Shown one piece after another: positions 27,457 to 36,187 of a stretch of 64,000 nucleotides of DNA. A program made the position numbers and the translations under genes. The notes under the pieces were generated by a model. It ran no database searches and was not told the DNA's origin. It worked only from the letters and a program-made list of their open reading frames with translations. The DNA is from Candidatus Poribacteria bacterium. GTDB lineage: Bacteria; Poribacteria; WGA-4E; WGA-3G. The stretch lies in the NCBI GenBank assembly GCA_022394755.1, contig JAGFCA010000014.1, forward strand, positions 1 through 64,000. The letters are read 5' to 3'. Every line of letters begins with the position of its first letter. Position 1 is the first letter of the stretch.

Positions 27457-28587
27457 TTATTCCTCTCCTATAAGAAGTGGTGGTGGTTCCACTGGTGCCA
27501 CTTTTGCTATTGTTTCTATTAGGTCTAATCCGTCAATTCTCTTACGAATGATAGTGTAAATTACTGTTGTCCCTACAGATGCTATCGAAAACAGATATGC
27601 AATGATAATTCCTACTATGCCAATTACTGTAAATGTGATTAATAAACCTGATATGGTAGCTGAAGCAGTCAATATTGGTTCTTGAGATATACTTATTCCT
27701 AAGAATGTATTTACATCTGAATAAAAAAACGAAGATAGTATTTGTAAAGATTCACCTAACCAAATATTAGCATTACCTAACGATTGTTCAATAAACGTTG
27801 GATTCAGATAATATAAGGGGTAAAGAACCGCCATAAATCCGGTTAGACAGAAAATCCCCCATATAGGCACAAGCACGAGTTTTAAGATAAATAACAGTAA
27901 ACCATACCCAATGAATCGCCATGGTTGATTCCATAAAACTGCAAAAAGCTGGTAAATGGTTTCAAATGAATCAGCATTCGTCGTTGAAATCACAGACGGA
28001 ACTAAAAAGAGACCTGAGATTACTACAGCTGTAGTATAAGCAATCAGTAACCCCAATATAAAGGCTAATGGTAGGAAAAAAGATGATACAAGTAAGAATG
28101 ACTTCCCTATAATAGGTACCTTTCCTAACAACGCAACAGTGATTGGAATCATAAAGATTAAGGCGAGAATTAAGAGAAGACCTAAAAAAGATCCAATAAC
28201 AGTCTTCCAGTGTTGTTGTAGGAATTTAAAAGAATCTCCGGCAGAATAGTATTCATCGCCCCGTAATTGTTCAATGGTAATCTTTGATGCCATTGTACTT
28301 GAAAAGTAAAAAATAAAAGCAAAAAGAGTTAGACATATCCAGAGTGTTGTAGAAATTAGAGGGTTGAATTCCCCATTACTAAAAGGAGAAACAGGTAGTA
28401 AACCGTGGGAATTCCAATAATCTTTTATATTATTACCATCGGCAATATAGATTGATAGATAGAATAGAAACTCATACACCATGTACGCGAAGAGTATTCC
28501 TATAAGGTGTATTCCTATCCGCCTGACACTAAATGCCTTTCGACTTAATCTTAGGATATCCGTAAAGTTGAATTGGAATTGTTCCAT
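27457..28587 (-). CDS. Hypothetical multi-pass membrane protein
   Basis: A 376-residue integral membrane protein with about six hydrophobic helices: ~24-48, ~75-100, ~135-157, ~165-200, ~235-260, and ~315-340. There are no recognisable catalytic motifs. The loop between helices one and two and the proline-rich C-terminus (VAPVEPPPLLIGEE) are probably on opposite sides. I do not recognise the family; a DUF4013/glycerophosphoryl-diester-type membrane domain is a possibility on architecture only. It lies 170 bases upstream of secA on the same strand, so co-transcription is possible. Confidence 0.75.
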   Translation of the reverse strand: MEQFQFNFTDILRLSRKAFSVRRIGIHLIGILFAYMVYEFLFYLSIYIADGNNIKDYWNSHGLLPVSPFSNGEFNPLISTTLWICLTLFAFIFYFSSTMASKITIEQLRGDEYYSAGDSFKFLQQHWKTVIGSFLGLLLILALIFMIPITVALLGKVPIIGKSFLLVSSFFLPLAFILGLLIAYTTAVVISGLFLVPSVISTTNADSFETIYQLFAVLWNQPWRFIGYGLLLFILKLVLVPIWGIFCLTGFMAVLYPLYYLNPTFIEQSLGNANIWLGESLQILSSFFYSDVNTFLGISISQEPILTASATISGLLITFTVIGIVGIIIAYLFSIASVGTTVIYTIIRKRIDGLDLIETIAKVAPVEPPPLLIGEE

Positions 28588-29553
28588 ACTCTTGTCAGTT
28601 AATCTTGAAAATATAGTCCAAAACTGGTAATGGAATCTCTATATGTCTTGAAGTAGTGTAGAAGTTAGTAATATCAAAGAATAATACCATAATTCCTGTA
28701 TTCTGTCAATTGTATTTGGTTGTTTAGAGTGTGTGATTTTTATCAGATAAATATTTGCATACTGATGATAATATACACTTCCTATCCCGTAAGGCACGGT
28801 TTCTTTAGTTATGCCAATGACATTTGACACGTTAATTCGAGTGATGACTAAATTTCAATCCAAGTGACACAAGATAGTTGATAAACATATTTTCTTTAGA
28901 TATTTCGTATCTATATGACTCATTTTATATATGCTAATACCTGTATTAGAAAAAGGATAGTGTAATTAATCAATTGAAAATAGTATAAGTTCATCATAAC
29001 AAGAATTGACTTGATAAGAATGAAGACTAAACTCCTTATGAGTTAAAACAGAATCGAGATAATAAATAAAAATGTATAAGCACTGCAATTTCATTTCAGC
29101 AATAAGAAGAATTGACTTCTGTGTGAATGCTTCTGTGCGAATAATTGATTACATTGAAAACATCAGTCAAAAAAGGAAAACTGTTAATGACATGAGCATT
29201 AAATTTACCCTATATATCAGATATTGTGTATGAGTTAACTTCTGTCCAAACCCTTCTCAGCTACATACCATAATTTTATAAGAAAATATATACCTCTCCA
29301 ACATATAAACACACAAAATTTACTTAAACAAATTACCTAACTTATCAGTATAAATTAAATAATTTTCTTGTCCTTTTATGATTATATTGTTATATTGTTT
29401 CCTTGTAGTTTTATGATATTGTATGTTAATATACAATTGTTTGGGAAATGTATGTTGACATCTTGATTTAGATACATCATCAATATTGGAACTTTATCAA
29501 AATAGTAAGTTTATCAATGAAAATCTATTTTTTTAAATTACGGGGAGACTTGT
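28588..29553. other. Gene-free region between divergent genes
   Basis: No gene seen in 965 bases between the membrane-protein gene (minus) and the broken FGE paralogue (plus). It is AT-rich throughout. TTGACA occurs at 29455 but without a good -10 box. A short minus-strand frame at 28639-28830 lacks any family signal and I do not call it. Confidence 0.5.
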
Positions 29554-30473
29554 ATGAGAAGGGGTTTAAGGAATTTGGTTGTTATTGTTGCTGTTTTACT
29601 TAATGTACTGATTTGCAATTGTATATCGGAGAATATTGAAGCAAAACCGGATAATTCTTTATCAAGTTCATTAGAAATGGGAGAAAAAGCCTTAGAAGGA
29701 ATGGTATTAATCCCTAAAGGTGAGTTCTTGATGGGTAGTAATCATCCTGAATGTAATTTAGATGAACGTCCTATACATATTGTATATGTAGACGATTTTT
29801 ATATTGATAAGTATGAAGTCACAAATTCCCAATATAAGGAATTCATTGATGCTAATCCCCAATGGCAAAAAAAGAAATGGTGGAATTCTAAAGCAGGTAT
29901 TGCTGACAGATTCCATGATGGTGATTACTTAAAGAACTGGAAAGGCAATAATTTTCCTGAAGGTAAAGGTAAATTCCCAGTTGTACATGTAAGTTGGTAT
30001 GCGGCAATGGCGTATGCTAAATGGGTAGGTAAACGATTACCCACTGAAGCCGAATGGGAGAAAGCAGCCCGAGGTGGTATAGAAGGTTCAGATTATCCTT
30101 GGGGAAACTCTATCAATTCAAGCCATGCAAGCTATCCGCCACACGGAGGACCAGACACACCTATCGGTTTATATCCGCCTAATGCATATGGAATATATGA
30201 TATGATAGGTAATGTAATGGAATGGTGTCTTGACGCATACGATCCTGAGTTTTATAGGAAGTCAAGATATATGAATCCAATTGCTGGAGCAGAGAAATTA
30301 TCACAAGTGGTAGATAATTATATATATATATAAGAAATGAAAGGGTAACTCGGGGTGTTGCGTGTTGTAATGACCCGATCCATTTACGTATTGCATTTCG
30401 CGATCGTCATTCCCCGATATGTTCTCATCAAGATAATGGATTTAGGTGTGTAATATCTGCTCCTGGAAAATAA
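29554..30473 (+). pseudogene. FGE/SUMF1-superfamily gene broken by a frameshift at a (TA)7 tract
   Basis: The first 259 codons encode a lipoprotein-like signal region (VLLNVLICNC) and a good FGE domain: KGEFLMGSNH, ERPIHIVYVDDFYIDKYEVTN, RLPTEAEWEKAARG, YPWG, and DMIGNVMEWCLDAY. It then hits TAA at 30331. The missing C-terminus continues in another frame from 30333 to 30473 (RNERVTRGVACCND, then LRIAFRDRHSP, then GFRCVISAPGK), exactly where the family has RGGSW...LR.A.R...GFR. Loss of one TA from (TA)7 at 30319-30332 would restore the frame. The GGSW core has also decayed to GVAC, favouring a pseudogene over phase variation. Confidence 0.75.
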
Positions 30474-31086
30474 ATAGTTTTCCAAAGTCCATTATGTATT
30501 TCTACATTGTCCTTATACGTTTTATAGTTATATGACTCACCTTGTTGATGAGTGAAATATCATTAATTAATGAAATATCTTTCGTAAGTCAAACTGTTGG
30601 TTTGAGCCGTATTAGATATATCTTAAATTTGTTAAAAAGTATATGTACTTTATTTAATATGATTTTGATTTCTATAAACTCGGTAGATGGTGTTCTAAGT
30701 ATAGAGTAAACCTAAGGTATTCATACCTGGAATGGTCAAAATGACAGTCATACCGTTGATTTTGGACATGCATACTGTTCAATTGTTTTCTCTCTTATAA
30801 GTTCGGTATTTAACCACTGGGACTACCATAAGGTATTTCTACCGTTTAATCGTAGTTCCTGTAAGTTAATAAAGCCGTTAACAAACAAACACTATTATCT
30901 GAATAATCCGCTATTCAGAAAAGACATTCACCTGCTCACATACTTCTCTTCTTTACATTTCTGTTATTCAGATCATTAAAAAACACACAACTCGGTGAAT
31001 CACAATAAGAGTGCACCTATAGTAACAGATTTTTCACATACCCATCCATGACATTCTAATTGATTTACATAGGTTGATACATTACA
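30474..31086. other. Gene-free region
   Basis: No gene seen. Holds an inverted copy of the GGATTAC-type repeat at 30897-30950, in which TCTGAAT and ATTCAGA form a hairpin around AATCCGCT. A promoter for the kinase gene is expected here, but none is distinct. Confidence 0.45.
30897..30950 (-). repeat. GGATTAC-type dispersed repeat, inverted copy
   Basis: Reads in reverse as AGAGAAGTATGTGAGCAGG ... TCTGAATAGCGGATTATTCAGA. It belongs to the 966/8385 family and differs in having a perfect TCTGAAT/ATTCAGA stem. Confidence 0.5.
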
Positions 31087-32307
31087 ATGTATAATGGTAT
31101 GTCTGCCCAAAATATTCCATCATATAGAACACTATATACTGCTGTAAAAGGAATTTTATCAGAGAAATTTGGTGGAGAAATTCGTCTTGAAAAGAGTGAA
31201 GAGATCCATCCACAACAACTATACCGATACAAGATCATTTTAGCTCCAGATGGGATGCCGGACACAGTCTTTGTAAAACGGAAACGGGCGCGGAGAATAC
31301 GCGTTGAATGGGCATGTCTCCAATTCATCAACCAACAAATACACGAAGAGTGTCCAATTCCAATAATTTATGGAGGTGGATATATAGGAAAAAATAATAT
31401 TCCTGTTGTTGTTATGGAGGATATGGGTGAAGGACAGAATCTTAGAGGCTTATTAAGTACCGGTGATAGCAATACTGCCAAGACTGTTCTGAGAGAATCT
31501 GCTGAACGACTCGCAAATATTCATAGTGCTACTATTGGACAACAAAAAGAATATATAAATGCAAGAAATACAATTGTTAATATCAAACATGACCCACAAG
31601 ACCTGAAGGACATTTATTCTAAAAAATTCACTGAAATTTGCAATGTAACAGGTGTAACTCCGAATAATGCTTGCTATAGAGAATTAGACCAACTTGCAGA
31701 CTTCCTTGATCCGAATAACCAACATCATGGATTAACACATGGAGATCTTTATACTGTAAATATCTATCATTCAACTTCAAAATCACGAACATATATCTTC
31801 GACTACGAATTTGGTCATTACCAACATGTGTTTGTGGATGTATTTCAGTTCTATGTTTCGTATGATATGTGGGCAGATGTTTCAAGATTTCCTACAGATA
31901 TTATACAAGAAATGGAAAGAGCATATCGTAATGAATTGAAAACGGATTATCCTGAAATTTCTGACGATGAATGGTTTTACAAACGACTCATAGAAGCAAG
32001 TGCTTTCGAGACAATTCAGTGTATCTATAGGTTTTTTGAACCACCAAAGACAGTCTTTACTAATGTGATTAATAACCGTCCTGCTGGAGATTATGAAGCA
32101 CTACGCACCGATCCAAATTATAATCATTGGGGATTACCTGCTGTCCGTAGACGTGTGTTCTTTCGCTTAGGGTTGTTATCGAAAATGTCTGAAGAATATA
32201 ATCATCTAATGGGACTTGGTGAAACAGCGAAAATGATACAAGAGAAGTTTAAGACAATCTGGCCCCCTGAAGTCCAAGAAATGCCTATATTTGAGGTGTT
32301 TTTATGA
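31087..32307 (+). CDS. APH/choline-kinase-fold phosphotransferase
   Basis: A 406-residue kinase-fold protein. Brenner's motif is HGDLYTVNI (His218, Asp220, Asn225) and the DFG-equivalent is FDYEF (238-242). The N-lobe has KRKRARRIRVEWACLQFI and VVVMEDMGEG, typical of aminoglycoside/homoserine/choline kinase relatives. The substrate is unknown. It precedes a sulfotransferase (73 bases) and a phosphoheptose isomerase, so a sugar or sugar-alcohol substrate fits better than an antibiotic (inference). The start at 31087 has no clear ribosome site; residue 5 is an alternative. Confidence 0.78.
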   Translation: MYNGMSAQNIPSYRTLYTAVKGILSEKFGGEIRLEKSEEIHPQQLYRYKIILAPDGMPDTVFVKRKRARRIRVEWACLQFINQQIHEECPIPIIYGGGYIGKNNIPVVVMEDMGEGQNLRGLLSTGDSNTAKTVLRESAERLANIHSATIGQQKEYINARNTIVNIKHDPQDLKDIYSKKFTEICNVTGVTPNNACYRELDQLADFLDPNNQHHGLTHGDLYTVNIYHSTSKSRTYIFDYEFGHYQHVFVDVFQFYVSYDMWADVSRFPTDIIQEMERAYRNELKTDYPEISDDEWFYKRLIEASAFETIQCIYRFFEPPKTVFTNVINNRPAGDYEALRTDPNYNHWGLPAVRRRVFFRLGLLSKMSEEYNHLMGLGETAKMIQEKFKTIWPPEVQEMPIFEVFL

Positions 32308-32380
32308 TGGATTTTATATAAATAATTCTATTATGTATGATTCAATGAATAGTTAATGATATAAAAAGGAAGTTGCCTTA

Positions 32381-33184
32381 GTGCTACCTAAAATCTCATA
32401 TTTGATCTGTGCTACACCACGTTGTGGTGGTTACCTATTATTTGAATCGTTAGAAAATACAGGTCTCGCTGGAATACCTGGGGAATACTTCTGGGATGAT
32501 AAGAAATGGGGAGAGAAGTGGGGTGCCACCGATTATACAGATTTCTTAAATAAAGTCGTTGAGAAGGGGACAACACCAAATGGTGTTTTTGGAACAAAAC
32601 TCATGTGGGGATACTTTGATAGGTTTATCAGTAAGGTCCGACAAACACCTCAATTTATGAATAGTGAGATGACATCAAATGAAGTTTTAAATACATTATA
32701 TCCTAATCTTCATTTTATTTGGATAATGCGTAGAGATAAGGTTCGTCAGGCTATCTCATTATGGAAAGGGCTGCAGACTGTTGTATGGTGGAAACGAATT
32801 GGTGATCCAGAACCGAAATTAGATAAAGAACCGGAATACAACTATGAGGCGATCGATTACCTGGCTCAAGAGATCATGTTTCATGAAGCAGCGTGGCAGG
32901 AATACTTTTCGCAATACAGTATCACTCCCTTTACAGTGATTTATGAGGATCTTGTTTTAAAATATGAAGAAACTGCATTTAATGTAATGGATTGGTTAGG
33001 TATTGATTATCCTGATAACCTTAAATTTGGAGAACGACGTTTGTTGAAGCAAGCAGATGAAATTTCTGAAATTTGGGTTGAAAGATATATAAAAGAAAAA
33101 CAGGAACAGGAGAATAATAGAGAAAATCACTCGCCTTTTCCGAATGCATCTTGGAATTATGGTACATCTCACGGGAATAATTGA
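32381..33184 (+). CDS. Stf0-family sulfotransferase
   Basis: A 267-residue PAPS-dependent sulfotransferase. The 5'-phosphosulfate loop is ATPRCGGYLL (11-20) and the 3'-phosphate region is IMRRDKVRQAISLWK, as in trehalose 2-sulfotransferase Stf0. GTG is the start, with AGGAAG 8 bases upstream. It would sulfate a carbohydrate hydroxyl in the cytoplasm. It sits between the kinase and gmhA. Sulfated glycans would fit the many sulfatase-maturation-like (FGE) paralogues here, but no sulfatase lies in the window. Confidence 0.85.
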   Translation: MLPKISYLICATPRCGGYLLFESLENTGLAGIPGEYFWDDKKWGEKWGATDYTDFLNKVVEKGTTPNGVFGTKLMWGYFDRFISKVRQTPQFMNSEMTSNEVLNTLYPNLHFIWIMRRDKVRQAISLWKGLQTVVWWKRIGDPEPKLDKEPEYNYEAIDYLAQEIMFHEAAWQEYFSQYSITPFTVIYEDLVLKYEETAFNVMDWLGIDYPDNLKFGERRLLKQADEISEIWVERYIKEKQEQENNRENHSPFPNASWNYGTSHGNN

Positions 33185-33332
33185 TAGAAAAATATAGTTT
33201 TATTTAGAATATCTGGTGTTTGAATACAACGCTTGCAATTAAGAGATATAAATTTTACATCTGATCAAACCCAAATAACAAATACCAATTCAAATTGATA
33301 ACGTTAGTTTGAAAACAGAATCTTGCACTTCG

Positions 33333-33358
33333 GAGCGATTAGAGACCGTTCCGACAGG
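33333..33358 (+). repeat. GCGGTTAGAAACCGC-type repeat, degenerate
   Basis: GAGCGATTAGAGACCGTTCCGACAGG-like, just upstream of gmhA; member of the 2489 family. Confidence 0.4.
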
Positions 33359-33482
33359 TCTGGGATATAACAATTTTATTATCTAATTAAGGCCTATGGG
33401 GTTAGATAATCTAAAAACCTATGACGGAAGATTCGACCTATATCACGGAACTTTAATAAATAAAGACTGGAGCAGGAGAATA

Positions 33483-34070
33483 ATGGAGATTATAGATAGC
33501 ATCCAAAATGCATTACAGGATGCACAAGAGACACTTAATCAATTTCTACAGGATCATAACAATTTGACCATCATTTCAGATATTGCTACCGAAATAAAAG
33601 GTATATTTACTAATGGTGGAAAACTGTATACATGTGGGAATGGTGGGAGCATGTGCGATGCAATTCATTTTGCAGAGGAATGTGCAGGAAAATTCCGTAA
33701 AAATAGGATTCCTTTACCTGCTATTGCTTTCAGTGATCCTGGAAATCTGACTTGTATTGCAAATGATTTCGGGTTCGATGAAGTCTTTTCAAGACAGGTT
33801 AAGGCATTTGGACAAGCAAAGGACATGTTAATTGTGATCTCAACAAGTGGGAACTCTACGAATATAATCCATGCTGCAGAGACAGCCAAGTCACTGAAGA
33901 TGCATGTGGTTGGCCTACTCGGTAAAGATGGTGGTAAAGTGAAACAATATTGTGATAGAGCAATAATTGCTCCAGGCATGACTGCGGATCGAATTCAGGA
34001 GATACATATTAAAGTTATCCATATTCTCATAGAACATATTGAACGGATGATGTTCCCGGAGAATTATTGA
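33483..34070 (+). CDS. gmhA: D-sedoheptulose 7-phosphate isomerase GmhA
   Basis: A 195-residue SIS-domain enzyme. It contains CGNGGSMCDAIHFAEECAGKF, with the catalytic Glu in HFAEE, ISTSGNSTNII for phosphate binding, and the catalytic His in DRIQEIHIKVIH. I start at 33483 because AGGAGA (33474-33479) is ideally spaced; a frame opening at 33396 lacks a ribosome site and its extra 29 residues are not family-like. It makes D-glycero-D-manno-heptose 7-phosphate for LPS core or glycoprotein heptose. The other heptose genes are not in the window. Confidence 0.92.
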   Translation: MEIIDSIQNALQDAQETLNQFLQDHNNLTIISDIATEIKGIFTNGGKLYTCGNGGSMCDAIHFAEECAGKFRKNRIPLPAIAFSDPGNLTCIANDFGFDEVFSRQVKAFGQAKDMLIVISTSGNSTNIIHAAETAKSLKMHVVGLLGKDGGKVKQYCDRAIIAPGMTADRIQEIHIKVIHILIEHIERMMFPENY

Positions 34071-34132
34071 CAATATAGATGTTAACTGGTATTATGCTAT
34101 ATACCCTTCATTTTCTACCCCACAATTACTTT

Positions 34133-34145
34133 ACCTCGGGGAGGT
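34133..34145 (+). promoter_or_regulatory. Hairpin masking the ribosome site of the symporter small subunit
   Basis: ACCTC-GGG-GAGGT forms a 5-bp GC-rich hairpin that contains the only Shine-Dalgarno sequence (GGGGAGG, 34138-34144) for the GTG at 34152. It could limit or regulate translation of the symporter pair. Confidence 0.4.
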
Positions 34146-34151
34146 TAGTTT

Positions 34152-34427
34152 GTGAATAAATCAGAAAACTCCAAACTATATTGGCGTAAGAATTTACAAT
34201 ATCTTGGCATTCTATTGAGTATATGGTTCACCGCCTCAATCCTTTGTTCAATCGTGTTTGTAGAACAATTAGACAAAATACAATTTTGGGGTTATCGTCT
34301 TGGATTCTATTTTGCGCAGCAAGCATCTATTTGGATATTCGTTGAAATTATTTTTATTTATGCTTGGTTGATGAACAGATTAGACAAGAAATTTCGTGTA
34401 GAGGATGAAAAAGGAGAACCAGAATAA
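34152..34427 (+). CDS. DUF4212 small subunit of a sodium:solute symporter
   Basis: A 91-residue protein with two membrane helices (~20-40 and ~55-75), the signature of the DUF4212 subunit (SENSKLYWRKNLQYLGILL, LDKIQFWGYRLGFYFAQQ). In known genomes it pairs with a VC_2705-type symporter. It starts with GTG and ends 2 bases before the large subunit, so the pair is translationally coupled. It is 81 bases after gmhA. Confidence 0.88.
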   Translation: MNKSENSKLYWRKNLQYLGILLSIWFTASILCSIVFVEQLDKIQFWGYRLGFYFAQQASIWIFVEIIFIYAWLMNRLDKKFRVEDEKGEPE

Positions 34428-34429
34428 TT

Positions 34430-36148
34430 ATGAATGTACAATTTTGGACATTTATAATGGTTGGAATCTCCTTCGCCATATATATAGGAGTTGCAATTTG
34501 GACACGTGCCCGTTCAACAGGTGATTTTTATGTAGCAGGTAGTAATGTAAATCCAGTCGTCAATGGATTGGCAACTGCTGCCGATTGGATGAGTGCAGCA
34601 TCTTTTATATCAATGGCAGGTTTAATCTCCTTTATGGGTAGAGATGGATCAGTATATCTTCTTGGCTGGACAGGAGGGTACGTCCTATTAGCCTTACTTT
34701 TAGCCCCTTACCTGAGAAAATTCGGTAAATATACTGTCCCCGATTTTGTAGGGGATCGCTACTATTCCCAAGTTGCGCGTATAGTTGCAGTAGTCTGTGC
34801 GGTATTTGTTTCCTTCACCTATGTATCAGGTCAGATGCGGGGTGTCGGAATCGTCTTTTCGCGATTTCTTAATGTAGATATCACCATTGGTGTTTTAATC
34901 GGTATGGGAATCGTATTCTTCTACGCAGTACTTGGTGGAATGAAAGGCATTACATATACACAGGTTGCTCAATATTGTGTCCTTATTTTTGCCTTTATGG
35001 TACCTGCAATATTCATTTCAATCCTGATTACTGATAATCCAATCCCACAGATGGGATTAGGAGCTAAGGTGAATGATGGTTCTGGAATGTATCTATTAGA
35101 TAGACTTAATGGATTGAATGAAGCTCTTGGATTTGATAAGTATACAGATGGAAGTAAATCGAAGATAGATGTAATATGTCTTACAGCTGCCCTGATGTTA
35201 GGAACAGCAGGTCTTCCACATGTGATAATCCGTTTCTATACAGTGCGTAAAGCATCTGAAGCGCGTATATCTGCTGGGTGGGCACTTCTATTTATTGCTC
35301 TTCTCTATACAACTGCACCAGCTGTAGCTATTTTCGCTCGAACAAATCTGCTAAAGACTGTAACAACAGAACAAGAGAATGGACAATTAGTAGATGTTAA
35401 ATATGATGAAGTGCCAGACTGGTTTAAGAATTGGGAAAAAACTGATCTGATTAAGTTCACTGACCTCAACAACGATGGTGCGATACAATACCGTGGAAAA
35501 CATTCGGATATAGAAAATGAATTAGAAATAGATAGAGATATCATGGTATTGGCAAATCCCGAAATAGCGAAACTCCCTAATTGGATTGTCGGGTTAGTTG
35601 CCGCAGGTGGCTTAGCAGCAGCGTTATCAACTGCTGCAGGTTTATTATTAGTTATTTCGACTGCTATAGCACATGACTTACTAAAAGGGTGTGTGATGCC
35701 AAGTCTGTCAGAGAAACAGGAATTATTTGCAGCTCGAGTAGCATCCGGTATAGCGGTATGTATTGCAGGTTACTTTGGCATTGATCCACCTGGTTTTGTA
35801 GGTGAGGTAGTTGCATTTGCATTTGGACTTGCTGCAAGTTCATTTTTTCCTGCTATTGTGTTAGGGATTTTCTCAAAACGTATGAATAAAGCAGGGGCAG
35901 TTAGTGGTATGATAGTGGGAATAACATTTACTGCAGCCTATATTATATTTTTCAAATATATATTACCCGAATTTATAATAGATGATAGTATGAAGATCTC
36001 TGAGTATTGGCTATTTGGAATTTCCCCTGAAGGTATTGGTACGGTTGGCATGGTCATAAACTTCATTACAGCATTCATAGTTTGTAGATTTACAGCCCCA
36101 CCGCCCGACGAAGTTCAAGCCTTGGTAGAAAACATACGTGTTCCATAG
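34430..36148 (+). CDS. Sodium:solute symporter, VC_2705/ActP-like
   Basis: A 572-residue permease of the solute:sodium symporter family with about 13 membrane helices. It contains GNVNPVVNGLATAADWMSAASFISMAG and GLAAALSTAAGLLLVISTAIAHDLL, the family core. A soluble insert between helices (~300-365) carries an EF-hand-like DLNNDGAIQYRG loop. With the DUF4212 subunit it is expected to import a small organic acid such as acetate with Na+ (by family; the substrate is not shown). Confidence 0.9.
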   Translation: MNVQFWTFIMVGISFAIYIGVAIWTRARSTGDFYVAGSNVNPVVNGLATAADWMSAASFISMAGLISFMGRDGSVYLLGWTGGYVLLALLLAPYLRKFGKYTVPDFVGDRYYSQVARIVAVVCAVFVSFTYVSGQMRGVGIVFSRFLNVDITIGVLIGMGIVFFYAVLGGMKGITYTQVAQYCVLIFAFMVPAIFISILITDNPIPQMGLGAKVNDGSGMYLLDRLNGLNEALGFDKYTDGSKSKIDVICLTAALMLGTAGLPHVIIRFYTVRKASEARISAGWALLFIALLYTTAPAVAIFARTNLLKTVTTEQENGQLVDVKYDEVPDWFKNWEKTDLIKFTDLNNDGAIQYRGKHSDIENELEIDRDIMVLANPEIAKLPNWIVGLVAAGGLAAALSTAAGLLLVISTAIAHDLLKGCVMPSLSEKQELFAARVASGIAVCIAGYFGIDPPGFVGEVVAFAFGLAASSFFPAIVLGIFSKRMNKAGAVSGMIVGITFTAAYIIFFKYILPEFIIDDSMKISEYWLFGISPEGIGTVGMVINFITAFIVCRFTAPPPDEVQALVENIRVP

Positions 36149-36187
36149 ACTACAGAAAAAATAAAATAAAACATAAAAGACGAAGTC

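Noticed and set aside
28928..28987. Third MITE-like copy (CAATTGAAAATAGTATAA)
   Set aside because: Only the last ~20 bases resemble the element; the body and left end do not.
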